Shown piece after piece: positions 25,471 through 33,594 of a stretch of 53,225 nt of DNA (positions are counted from its first letter, which is position 1; each line of letters starts with the position of its first letter). The notes under the pieces are model-generated. The model saw only the letters and a list, made by a program, of their open reading frames with translations. It was not told where the DNA came from and made no database searches. Source of the DNA: Roseinatronobacter bogoriensis DSM 18756 (GTDB taxonomy: Bacteria > Pseudomonadota > Alphaproteobacteria > Rhodobacterales > Rhodobacteraceae). A program made the translations under genes and the position numbers. Where the stretch lies: positions 1 to 53,225 of the forward strand of contig NZ_SORN01000013.1 of assembly GCF_004366635.1 (NCBI RefSeq), read 5' to 3'.

Positions 25471-26269
25471 GCAATCCCTCCGCGCCTAGCAATTGTTCTG
25501 ATACAGGATAGCGCATCTGAATGCCAGTTACCAAGGCGTGTTCCATCGATAAAGGACATGCTAGGGTCCGCACCGAATGATTTCTGGTCTCTGGCATGAT
25601 TCGGGCTCCGGAGCATGTGCCGGTGTGCGGTGTATGAGCGTCGACTTCCGGAGAAGTCCAGGTCTGGTCCGGTTGCCACTGCGGGCAGTCTGGCGATGAG
25701 ACTTTCGGTGAAGTGAAGCGGGCGAGGGTTTCAAGCGACATTTAGCGGCGCGCCACTGTCCCTTCGTCTTTGCTTTCCAGCATGCCTGATTTCTTTGGGT
25801 CTGCCGATGCTCTGTCCGCGGCGCGATCGACAGGTAGCTTCGGATGGCCGGACGACGACGATCTACCGGCGGTTCCGGGCTAGATGTATCGGCGGCGCAA
25901 GGGATGCCGTCCGGAGCGCCATGCCGGCAAGCTGGGCAGGGCGTCGCTCTGTGAGCGACTCGCCAATGGTGGCTATCGCGATTGCCAGGGATGCAATGCC
26001 GCGATGTCAAAGTCGGCTGTCCGCCCGGTGCGTTGATGATCAGAGGTAAACTGAAGTCGAGATGGAAGACTTGTTGTGATGGTTCTTGGGAGGGCAGGGA
26101 TGCTTGCAACATCAACGCCACATCAACCCGCGAGTGCGCGTTTGGCGTTGGGTTTGTTGTCGGATGTGCCCGAATTGCAGTGAATGTGAGGAAAGAAAAT
26201 TCGTGAAATCAAAGGCATATCTGGTAAGTTCATGTTTTTAATAGACTATCGAAAACTCAAAGGGCTGGG
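25471..26269. other. 800 bp without a supported gene
   Basis: The stretch between the kinase module and the tRNA fragment contains several open frames on both strands, but their composition (Arg/Ser/Pro-rich) is that of non-coding GC-rich DNA. The segment 25,800-26,000 may be decayed coding sequence, perhaps an old transposase, but I could not recognise it. The left part must hold the promoter of the 153-aa gene. Confidence 0.4.
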
Positions 26270-26314
26270 CTCATAACCTGAAGGTCACAGGTTCAAATCC
26301 TGTCCCCGCAACCA
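26270..26314 (+). repeat. att site 1: 3' fragment of tRNA-fMet
   Basis: These 45 bases are identical to 31953-31997. They match the 3' part of an initiator tRNA from the anticodon loop (CTCATAACCTGAAGG) through the T-arm (GGTTCAAATCC) to CCGCAACCA. No 5' half of a tRNA lies upstream, so this is not a functional gene but an attachment-site copy left by integration. It bounds the 5.7-kb element on the left. Confidence 0.85.
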
Positions 26315-26341
26315 AAACTTGCAATAAGATCAATGCCTTGC

Positions 26342-26366
26342 GCCCCGAGCTGTTCGGGGCCTTTTG
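26342..26366 (+). terminator. Rho-independent terminator after the tRNA fragment
   Basis: GCCCCGA-GCTGT-TCGGGGC (7-bp stem) is followed by CTTTT. A similar stem follows att site 3, and both are then followed by CGTGTCCGCATGGTGTCCGC (26379-26399 and 52925-52945). This suggests it is the natural downstream flank of the tRNA. Confidence 0.7.
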
Positions 26367-26399
26367 CTGTCCTAAAAGCGTGTCCGCATGGTGTCCGCT

Positions 26400-26889
26400 T
26401 TTGACGCTAAAGAAATTCGGTGAACCAAGAGCAGGGCAGCGACAACAGCACGGCATGTCCAGCAACGCAGCGCCACGCCACCAAGCCCCACAGACACCAC
26501 ACAGCAGCCCGCACCTACCCTCGCTGCGCTCGGCGCGTCTATCGCGCGGGATGTCGGGCCGCCTCAAACGTAGCGCCCAGATCAAACCCCGAGGGGGGAA
26601 GCTCGCCGCCTCCCCCCTTCTCGATCCCCCCTATGGCACTGCCCGATAGGAGCAAGGAAAAAAGGGGTAGGCACAAACGTAGCAACGAGCCCATACCGGA
26701 CATTCATCATCAGGGTCGATGCTGCGATTGCAGCCTGCATTGCGGTTATTTTCTGAGAGTGCAAGATTGAGAACCATTTAGGGTGGCAACGCTGACCTTG
26801 CCGCTTTCGCCGCGCTTGCCCTGTGGTCATCCGATCACCGCAGCGTCGACGCACATATTGGGCAAATGCCGCTCAAGCGCTATCGGTGA
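26400..26889. other. 490 bp without a supported gene
   Basis: Open frames here are rich in His, Arg and Pro on both strands and do not resemble proteins. The minus-strand frame entering the att site ends in GTGFEPVTFRL, which is only the antisense reading of the tRNA fragment. The space lies downstream of the reverse transcriptase gene. Confidence 0.45.
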
Positions 26890-28467
26890 TCAGTAGTCGA
26901 AAGCGTCGAACAGCGATGAAACGTCGAATGAGGAGTCATATCCCGGTGCCTGCACGCCTTCCAATCCGAAGGTAAAGAAGTGCTTCCTTGCAGCTCGCCA
27001 ACCGCGAACCAAGCTCGGAAAGATCGCCTCAACATCCTCGGCAGTTTCATTTTCGTCGCGCCACGCGGATTGATCAAACCAAGTTCCAAGTATCAACTCT
27101 TCGTTGGATGGTGTTGGGCAGTTTCTACGATACCTGATTCTAAGAATACGCCTGCGCTCTACGCACGCGCGACGCACAATATTGACAACCCAACCATCTA
27201 AATCCTTCAAAACCTGAGGATCTTCGATAAGGCAATAAAAGCCCATCAGGCCGCGCATCGTTTTTAGCTTTCCTTTGTGGTATAAGAAATCTTGAATATC
27301 CTGTTCTCTTAGCCCGCCGTAAAAGCCGCGGCGAAGCTCATAAACTAGACCCAACAAGTCCCAATCGTATTTTCTCCGCCGGTTAGCGCGCTTCGTATTG
27401 AAGCCGTGTGATAGAGAGTTGATGAGATAGATGTTGATGAGGCGAGAAACCTTTTGTTGAAGTTTGCGCTTGGTCTTATCGGGCATGGTCAAGCCGGAAT
27501 CCCTGAAACCGTAACCCAAGTAGGTGAAATCGTTTATCGTACGAATTTCGTGTGGATAGTCGGAGATAACCGCGATCCCCGGAGACTTTCGTCGATTGAT
27601 GATTAGTCCGCTATCCGAGCAATGCCGATCAAAACAACGCTCTAAGCGTTGCGCTTCCTCATAGCTGCCACAGATGGCAACTACGTCGTCTGCAAATCTG
27701 ACAAATTTGCCAGACTCTGCCGACAGCTTTCTGTCTAAGTCATGATTGGCAAGGTTCGCTAGAAACAGAGATGCAGAGGAACCCTGAGGCGTGCCTTTCA
27801 CCTTTCTTTTGAAGGTAGATGTTCGATGGGCTTCCGAATTCCCTAAGCGATGGTGAAGGAATGCTTCAAAAACGTGGCGCTCATGAGGCGTGAGGCTTAC
27901 TGTGGCGCGATCAGAAATTTTTCTTTTGAGATAGCTGGCGGGAATATTGTCAAAGTATTTCTCAAAATCAATTTGAACCGCAAATAGCTTGCCATCCTTG
28001 TCAAAGTCACGAAGTGCAAGGATTGCATCGAAAACGTTCTTGTCTGGATGATATGCGTAGGAATTTGGTGAAAGTCTCTTTTTGTTCCGGTTAAGCGTCC
28101 GGCGAAGTAAAACATTCGCTACTGCCGCGTCCGGTATCCCAAACGCAGTAACTTCGCGTTTTGACCCGTCTGGCTTCGGAAGTTCGAATAGCACTGCGGG
28201 TTCGGGATCGTAGTTCCTATCAAGGATCTTGTGCCAAATTGCAGTGGCGATGGCGTTCGCATTGCGCTTGCAATGTTTAGGATCGAAGTGGCGATGCAAC
28301 GGTGTACGCGCTCTCGTGGCAGGAACACCTGCCACACCTCCAGTCCTCCGCTCAAATTTCTCTCTGTACTTTTCTTCTTTTTCCGCCTGCTTTCGATCTT
28401 TGTCGATTGCTTTTTTACCAAGGCGCTTGATTTCTAACTTTATCTCGTTCCGCATCAATTCATCCAT
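26890..28467 (-). CDS. Reverse transcriptase, candidate defence-associated RT
   Basis: The 525-aa protein has RT motifs in order: SYAYHPDKNVFDAI (about 136-149), motif A FAVQIDFEKYFDNIP with Asp167, motif B KGTPQGSSASLFLANL (225-231 core), motif C FVRFADDVVAI with FADD at 258-261, then LIINRRKSPG and FTYLGYGF. There is no maturase, endonuclease or other recognised domain, so it is not a group II intron RT. The 195-residue C-terminal extension is unassigned. Retron RTs are usually shorter and have other signatures (NAxxH, VTG), which I do not find. A single-gene DRT/UG-type defence RT with an upstream RNA fits best (inference). Composition is AT-richer than neighbours. Confidence 0.9.
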   Translation of the reverse strand: MDELMRNEIKLEIKRLGKKAIDKDRKQAEKEEKYREKFERRTGGVAGVPATRARTPLHRHFDPKHCKRNANAIATAIWHKILDRNYDPEPAVLFELPKPDGSKREVTAFGIPDAAVANVLLRRTLNRNKKRLSPNSYAYHPDKNVFDAILALRDFDKDGKLFAVQIDFEKYFDNIPASYLKRKISDRATVSLTPHERHVFEAFLHHRLGNSEAHRTSTFKRKVKGTPQGSSASLFLANLANHDLDRKLSAESGKFVRFADDVVAICGSYEEAQRLERCFDRHCSDSGLIINRRKSPGIAVISDYPHEIRTINDFTYLGYGFRDSGLTMPDKTKRKLQQKVSRLINIYLINSLSHGFNTKRANRRRKYDWDLLGLVYELRRGFYGGLREQDIQDFLYHKGKLKTMRGLMGFYCLIEDPQVLKDLDGWVVNIVRRACVERRRILRIRYRRNCPTPSNEELILGTWFDQSAWRDENETAEDVEAIFPSLVRGWRAARKHFFTFGLEGVQAPGYDSSFDVSSLFDAFDY

Positions 28468-28475
28468 GAAATGTC

Positions 28476-28617
28476 GGTGAGGCGCATAGAGTAAGGGGAA
28501 ACGACGATTGTGAACCGTCGATACCGTCCAGTAGTTCTCTCAAACCACCGTCGCCAAATCAGTTTCCCGAAATGGACGTCATCGACCCCATAAGGGCCGG
28601 GTAGGTCGCGCCTCACC
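28476..28617 (-). ncRNA. Candidate structured RNA upstream of the reverse transcriptase
   Basis: Eight bases before the RT start, a 142-nt segment is closed by a perfect 10-bp inverted repeat (GGTGAGGCGC at 28476-28485, GCGCCTCACC at 28608-28617). Nested inside are a 7-bp pair (28496-28502 with 28562-28568), a hairpin CGACG/CGTCG (28502-28506 with 28516-28520, sharing one base with the previous pair) and CGACC/GGTCG (28583-28587 with 28604-28608, also overlapping one base of the outer stem). Retron ncRNAs have this layout (a1/a2 stem, RT directly downstream), and DRT2/DRT9-type systems also have an RNA next to the RT. It is predicted by eye; expression is not shown. Confidence 0.55.
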
Positions 28618-28867
28618 TAGGCTCCACGCCCTCCAATTATGTTGATCAAAAGCCGCGAGGTGAGTCAATCATAGATTGCGGATTCAAAAGTCAGGTGGCT
28701 CTTCAAGTTCGTTCGGGTCGAAAGTCGGTGATTGAATCAGTTCACACCTAAAGTGAACGTCCGCTCCCCGCCTTCTATGTCGGTCATGCAGCAATAGCGA
28801 AGGGTCAGCGCGTGAACGGCTCGAACGTCTGCAAGGTCCCGCATCGCAGCCTGTCAGTGCTGGTGCT

Positions 28868-30037
28868 TCATTCTTTCACCCTACCATACTTGGCCCGCGC
28901 TTGCGCCAGCCTTTCCCGCGTCTGGTCTGGCTTGCGTTGCCACGCGCGCATGATCTGATCTGCGCAGCCCATGGCATAAGCACCAAGCCGATCCTGTGAC
29001 ACGCCATTCAGGCCCGCGCGTGATATCAGACAACCTGCGATTTGCCTCATAAGCATTTCGTCGCGTTCCTCGCGCACCATCTCTGAAATAATTGACTGGT
29101 CAACCATACTGCCGAGGTCCGCCATGTCATCGGCCAAGGCATTGCGAACAAGCACCCAAAGCGGATGATTCGGCCAACGGGCGCGGTTGCTATCGCTCGC
29201 CGGCACAGTGAACCGCACTTGTCGAAGCGCTTCTTTCAGGATTTTGGGCAGGCGCTCGCGCAAGTCGCCCCAGGTCGAGACGCCATGTTTATCCTTGAGG
29301 TGCGATTTGCCCGCCCGGATTTCGATCCGCCAGACAGCACTGTGTGCACGGCGTTTCATGTCCAGCGGAGGCAATCCTTGCACGGCAAGAGCGTCATTCC
29401 AGATTGGCACCCAATATTCCTTGCGCGTCTTGATGACTTCAGCTCGTTTGTCATAGAGCACCACCTGACGACCGGGGCTTTTGCCGACCGTGATTGTTTC
29501 CACACGACCCGAGCGCCCATTGATCTGCAGGATATTATCACTGATTTCCTGCACGCCACTACGCGCGCTTGCCACAAAATGCCCGCGATCCGGGGCAAGG
29601 TCCGGGGCCAACACATCGCAGGCCACGTCAACGCGGCTAATGCTTTCGGTTCCGGGCTGATAGTCCAGCCCGAGCCTTGCAAGCGTGTCCTCGATATGCG
29701 CCCGCGTCTTGGCCAGCCCGTCCATGGCGAGGGGCAGGGCACGGCACGACACACGGACGCCCCATTCATCCTTGCGGCCAGTGGGTTTTTTGAAGAACCA
29801 GATTGCGCCAAAGGGACCGCCTGCGCCGCTGTCACAGCGAAACGCATAGCCGCCCTTAGCGCCAGTCGGCGCAACGGTCATCATCAGCCCGTTATGCTGG
29901 AAGTTGCCGGTCAGGCCGTTTTGTGCGCTATTCGCGGAGACTTCCTGCGCGAGCGCGAGTTTGCTTGCAAGGTCTTCATTGATGGTGAGAGGGTAAGAGA
30001 TATCAAGGCCGTCAAAGCCTTTGCGGATCAAGATCAT
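28868..30037 (-). CDS. Rolling-circle replication initiator (Rep_trans-like)
   Basis: The 389-aa protein has the pattern of the replication initiation factor family (pT181 Rep, filamentous-phage RstA-like): SISRVDVACDVLAPDL (about 143-158), then GRVETITVGKSPGRQVVLYDKRAEVIKTRK (about 195-224) with the Tyr-Asp-Lys signature near the nicking Tyr. A C-terminal helical region follows. Such proteins nick one strand at a double-strand origin and start rolling-circle replication. In an integrated element this would allow replication after excision. A hairpin cluster right upstream is a candidate origin. The gene starts at ATG 30037, downstream of the HTH gene in the same direction. Confidence 0.82.
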   Translation of the reverse strand: MILIRKGFDGLDISYPLTINEDLASKLALAQEVSANSAQNGLTGNFQHNGLMMTVAPTGAKGGYAFRCDSGAGGPFGAIWFFKKPTGRKDEWGVRVSCRALPLAMDGLAKTRAHIEDTLARLGLDYQPGTESISRVDVACDVLAPDLAPDRGHFVASARSGVQEISDNILQINGRSGRVETITVGKSPGRQVVLYDKRAEVIKTRKEYWVPIWNDALAVQGLPPLDMKRRAHSAVWRIEIRAGKSHLKDKHGVSTWGDLRERLPKILKEALRQVRFTVPASDSNRARWPNHPLWVLVRNALADDMADLGSMVDQSIISEMVREERDEMLMRQIAGCLISRAGLNGVSQDRLGAYAMGCADQIMRAWQRKPDQTRERLAQARAKYGRVKE

Positions 30038-30068
30038 TCTGGATTACCTGTGAGACTGTATTTGTAGA

Positions 30069-30155
30069 GGGGGGTGTTACAAGGACCCCCCATGCGGGCG
30101 CTGCGCGCCCGCGCCGAACACGCGCGCCGCCTGCTACCTGACGGCAGCGGCGCGC
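30069..30155. other. Triple hairpin cluster, candidate rolling-circle origin
   Basis: Three strong inverted repeats follow each other: GGGGGGT/ACCCCCC (30069-30075, 30085-30091), GCGGGCGC/GCGCCCGC (30094-30101, 30105-30112) and GCGCGCCGC/GCGGCGCGC (30122-30130, 30147-30155). They lie 32 bp upstream of the rep gene. Rolling-circle origins have a nick site in an extruded hairpin near rep; which hairpin would hold the nick cannot be told. Confidence 0.5.
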
Positions 30156-30184
30156 CCGTCCGGCGCGTACACTGTTTGCGGGGA

Positions 30185-30391
30185 TCATCGGCATCTTGGC
30201 GGTGTAGCTTGATGCGACAGGAACCATTCGGTCAGCGTGTCGCGATCAAAGAGAACCTGCTTGCCGCACTTTATGCGCGGTGGGCCGATCCCTTCAGCTT
30301 GCCAGCGGCTAAGCGTGCGCGGGCTGACGCGCAACAGCGCGGCAGCCTCGGCTTTCGTCATGAAACGTGGGTATTGAATGGAGTCCAGCAT
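30185..30391 (-). CDS. AlpA/excisionase-like helix-turn-helix protein
   Basis: A 68-aa protein: FMTKAEAAALLRVSPRTLSRW, then GIGPPRIKCGKQVLFDRDTLTEWF. This is the classic MerR-type HTH plus wing of excisionase/AlpA proteins. GGGAG precedes ATG 30391. Between integrase and rep it probably serves as directionality factor or activator of rep. The 224 bp upstream, rich in TTTG repeats, should contain its promoter. Confidence 0.85.
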   Translation of the reverse strand: MLDSIQYPRFMTKAEAAALLRVSPRTLSRWQAEGIGPPRIKCGKQVLFDRDTLTEWFLSHQATPPRCR

Positions 30392-30615
30392 ATCGGAACG
30401 CTCCCGTTGAAGGCGGGGGCCATACGACTGCGCGCATAAGCACCCACTGTTGCGAGGGGTGCTAACCGGACATGCGTTCTATTTTGCTATGTGGTTCGGT
30501 AGTGTCTGGTGCGGCCAAACGACCGCGGATGTGTTTGGTGTTTGTTTTGTGTTTGGTTTGCTTGGTTAGCCACACTACGAAAAAACGAATCCCGCAGAGT
30601 TGTCAAATGATATTG

Positions 30616-31860
30616 CTATCTTGTCCCTGAATGTCCCTCAATGTCCGCAACCGGCCCGTTTGCCTTGGCTTGGAACACGGATGCGCCCACCAGTTCAGCC
30701 GCTGCAAGCAATGGATCATCGAACAGATGCGCATAGCGCGCCGTGGTCTGGGTCTGGGTATGGCCGAGCATTGCGCCGATCACCGGCAAGGATTGGCCTT
30801 GCGATGCGGCGATGCTGGCGAAGGTATGGCGCAGATCATGCATGCGGGTTTTGCCAAGCCCTGCCGCTGCCGACACTGCCGCCCATGTTCGCTTGATATC
30901 GGTCAACGCTTTGCCGTCCGCTGACGCAAACACGAATTCGGACGAGCGGGGGCGGGAGTTGAGAAGGTCTGTCACCATGGATGACACCGGGACACGATGT
31001 TCGCGCCTTTGCTTTGTTGTGGCCGCTGGCTTGGTCCAGATGCGCAGAGAGGGGTCGAACTGGTCCCAACGCGCGCCAAGAGCTTCGCCACGACGACAGC
31101 CCGTAAGGAGCATGAATTTCAGGACATCGCAGGACGTGCGCTGCGGGTGAGTGTCCAGCGCGGCCAGCAGTCGGACAATCTCATCTTGCGAAAGATACCG
31201 CGCGCGCTTGTGTTCGGTGTTGCGCTCGATGCGGGCGGCAGGGTTGCGCTCGATCCAGCCCCAAGTGATTGCGAGATTGAACGTCCGGCGTACGACCTCA
31301 AGCACACGATTGGCCCGGACTGGACGATCCACCGAAATGGCACGGTGCAGCGCCTCACAATCTGAGAAGGTAACATCAGCCACTTTCTTTGCGCCCAGCC
31401 GGGGCAGAATGATTTTGTCAAACATCGAGCGGATATCAGCTGCCGAACGCGGGGCCAGCTTCGGCAGGTTCTGTCTGTCATATCGGGCGAACAGATCGCG
31501 GACCGTGGGCGCGTTGAATTCGGTTTCGCGCACTTCGAGCGGATCAATTCCATTGGCAATCTGCAACTTGAATTCTTCCGCGCGCTTCTTGGCCGCGAGC
31601 ACAGTCCATTCCGGGTAGCTGCCGATTGTGATACGCCGTTCACGACCCTTGAAGTAGTAGTTGAGAATGAATGACCGCCGCCCCGCTGCCGTGATACGGA
31701 CACCGAAGCCCGAAAGCTTGGCATCATAGGTGATCCGGTTGCCGCGCTCAGGGGCTTGAAGCTCACGCACCAGCTTGTCAGAAACGCGGACAGGTTCGGG
31801 CCGTGTCCGCGCTGTGTCCGCAGAGTTTTGTGATATGTCCGTCTTTGATCGTCCCGGCAT
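30616..31860 (-). CDS. Tyrosine integrase of the 5.7-kb element
   Basis: I take ATG 31860 (414 aa) over TTG 31869. The arm-binding domain covers residues 20-110 (KLSGFGVRITAAGRRSFILNYYF), the core-binding domain about 115-200, and the catalytic domain has TGCRRGEALGARW, HDLRHTFAS and LGHTQTQTTARYAH with the nucleophile Tyr. Its start lies 93 bp from att site 2, the usual close spacing of an integrase gene and its attachment site. The match of att sites to tRNA-fMet gives the target. It is a relative of the integrase at 19,692. Confidence 0.93.
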   Translation of the reverse strand: MPGRSKTDISQNSADTARTRPEPVRVSDKLVRELQAPERGNRITYDAKLSGFGVRITAAGRRSFILNYYFKGRERRITIGSYPEWTVLAAKKRAEEFKLQIANGIDPLEVRETEFNAPTVRDLFARYDRQNLPKLAPRSAADIRSMFDKIILPRLGAKKVADVTFSDCEALHRAISVDRPVRANRVLEVVRRTFNLAITWGWIERNPAARIERNTEHKRARYLSQDEIVRLLAALDTHPQRTSCDVLKFMLLTGCRRGEALGARWDQFDPSLRIWTKPAATTKQRREHRVPVSSMVTDLLNSRPRSSEFVFASADGKALTDIKRTWAAVSAAAGLGKTRMHDLRHTFASIAASQGQSLPVIGAMLGHTQTQTTARYAHLFDDPLLAAAELVGASVFQAKANGPVADIEGHSGTR

Positions 31861-31952
31861 GTCCTGCAACGTCCCCTGAAATATAAGCTACATCAGAATG
31901 TTACGCCGAAAATATCGCAAACTCAATCATTTACGCTAGCCGCAAGATAAGT

Positions 31953-31997
31953 CTCATAACCTGAAGGTCACAGGTTCAAATCCTGTCCCCGCAACCA
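31953..31997 (+). repeat. att site 2: 3' fragment of tRNA-fMet
   Basis: The 45-bp segment is identical to 26270-26314, from the CAT anticodon loop to the CCA end. On the minus strand it encodes the last residues (GTGFEPVTFRL) and stop codon of the serine recombinase. It is therefore both the right end of the 5.7-kb element and the left end of the next element. Confidence 0.88.
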
Positions 31998-33594
31998 CCT
32001 TTACCGAACCCGCATCAACACCACGCAGCACACCCGGTTGCGACGTGTCGATCATCGCGCTCAATGCGCCATCCAGCGCTAGTGTCACATCCCCCGCATC
32101 ATCAATATTGACCGTCACGGCTTCGATCAGTCCTCTGATTGTATCCACTGCTGCTGGCCGGATGGCCGGATCACGCAGGCTTTCTGCCAGCTGTTCAACT
32201 TTGCGCCGGTATAGCTCCGAGAGGTTGGGGTGCAGCCGGACAGGGGAGGGGGCCGGTTCCGCGAGGCTGGTCTCTATCTCTGCCAGTCGTCCTTCCAGTG
32301 CCAGAAGCTTGTCTTTCAGCCCCGTCGTGCGCAGCCCATCGGCAATGGCGTCATATAGCCCTTCCAGCTTGCGTTTGATCTGGCTTTGCTCAGAGACAAG
32401 GCGTGCGCGGTCATCACTCTGCTGGCCTTTGGCCGCATTCATCTCAAGGGTAAATTCTTTCACGAAGGCCGCCACAGCTTCGGGCTGCATCAGCTTGGTG
32501 CGCAGAAGGTCAAGCACAGCGGTTTCGAGAGCGTTGCGCTGGAATGACTTGCGCTGATCGCAGGTGCCCAGTTTGCGGGCATTGGAGCACGCCACATAAT
32601 CCCGCCCGACAGAGGCAAAACCACCGCCGCAGCAGCCACAGGTCAACAGGCCTGTAAGCAGATGTTTGTGGCGGCGTTTTTCCCAAAAGCGCGTGGCCTT
32701 GATATTCTGGACACGGTCTGTGTCCGTGATCTCGCCTTGCCGCGTCTTCACCCGCTTCCAGAGCGTGTCATCGATGATGCGCAGTTCCGGCACATCAGTG
32801 ATGATCCACTCTTCCTTCGGATTCTGGCGCGACACGCGGCGGCCTGTCTCCGGATCTTTGATGTAGCGCAGCCGGTTCCAGACCAGTTTGCCGATATAGA
32901 GTTCGTTGTTCAAAAGCCCGGTGCCGCGTTGCTGGTGGCCTCGTATGGCCGTATCCCGCCACAGCTTGCCGCGCGGGCCTGGGATGCGTTCGTCGTTCAG
33001 TCGTCGGGCGATGGCCTTTGGCGATTGGCCTTCTGCAAATTCCTTGAACACGCGCTGGATGATCTGCGCCTCAGAGGGGTTGATCTCGCGCTCGCCCGTG
33101 ACCGGCATCCCGTCATCGCCCAGACGGCGCACAACCTTGTAGCCATAGCTGTTGCCGCCGCCCGAGCGGCCCGCTTCCACGCGTCCGCGCAGGCCCCGGC
33201 GGGTCTTGGCCGCGAGGTCTTTCAGAAATAGCTGGTTCATCGTGCCCTTCAGCCCGACATGCAGTTCCGAAATCTCACCCTCAGCCAATGTGACAATCGC
33301 GACGCCCGCAAAGCACAATCGCTTGTAGATCGCCGCCACATCCGCCTGATCCCGGCTCAGCCGGTCCAGCGCCTCGGTCAGCACGATGTCGAACTTGCCC
33401 GCTTGGGCTGCATCCAGCAGCGCTTGCAAGCCGGGGCGTACCATCGACGCCCCCGAAATGGCCCGGTCCTCAAACCGTGCAACCACATGCCAGCCTTCCC
33501 GCGCAGCACGCGCCATGCACAGGCGCTCCTGATCCTCAATCGATCCCTCGCTCTGAAGCGCCGAGGAAAACCGGGAATATATCGCAGCGCGCAT
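31954..33594 (-). CDS. Large serine recombinase
   Basis: The 546-aa protein has an N-terminal resolvase domain with the nucleophile in IYSRFSS (Ser10), GSIEDQERLC and DIVLTEALDRLSRD. A recombinase domain (about 160-260, NELYIGKLVWNR), a zinc-ribbon LLTCGCCGGGFASVG (about 320-334) with later Cys residues, and a coiled-coil segment (about 395-440) follow. Large serine recombinases integrate or excise DNA at specific att sites. The C-terminal AGTGFEPVTFRL is antisense tRNA-fMet sequence, so the gene end sits in an att site. Its start shares one base with the stop of the preceding tyrosine recombinase (TAATG). Confidence 0.93.
   Translation of the reverse strand: MRAAIYSRFSSALQSEGSIEDQERLCMARAAREGWHVVARFEDRAISGASMVRPGLQALLDAAQAGKFDIVLTEALDRLSRDQADVAAIYKRLCFAGVAIVTLAEGEISELHVGLKGTMNQLFLKDLAAKTRRGLRGRVEAGRSGGGNSYGYKVVRRLGDDGMPVTGEREINPSEAQIIQRVFKEFAEGQSPKAIARRLNDERIPGPRGKLWRDTAIRGHQQRGTGLLNNELYIGKLVWNRLRYIKDPETGRRVSRQNPKEEWIITDVPELRIIDDTLWKRVKTRQGEITDTDRVQNIKATRFWEKRRHKHLLTGLLTCGCCGGGFASVGRDYVACSNARKLGTCDQRKSFQRNALETAVLDLLRTKLMQPEAVAAFVKEFTLEMNAAKGQQSDDRARLVSEQSQIKRKLEGLYDAIADGLRTTGLKDKLLALEGRLAEIETSLAEPAPSPVRLHPNLSELYRRKVEQLAESLRDPAIRPAAVDTIRGLIEAVTVNIDDAGDVTLALDGALSAMIDTSQPGVLRGVDAGSVKVVAGTGFEPVTFRL

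Noticed and set aside
25561..26121. 186-aa minus-strand frame as a gene
   Set aside because: His/Pro/Ser/Arg-rich composition with no fold-like pattern; a competing frame lies on the other strand.
26270..26314. A functional tRNA-Met gene
   Set aside because: Only the part from the anticodon loop to CCA is present; there is no acceptor 5' strand or D-arm upstream. The same holds at 31,953 and 52,838.
26271..26585. Minus-strand frame ending in GTGFEPVTFRL
   Set aside because: The tail is antisense tRNA sequence and the rest is Cys/Arg-rich noise; no start signal.
26890..28467. Group II intron or diversity-generating retroelement
   Set aside because: No maturase or HNH domain, no intron domain V/VI-like hairpin seen, and no template/variable repeat pair was noticed nearby.
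28738..28756. GTTCAC/GTGAAC inverted repeat as a terminator of rep
   Set aside because: Only 6 bp, AT-rich loop and no T-run on the right strand; too weak to list.
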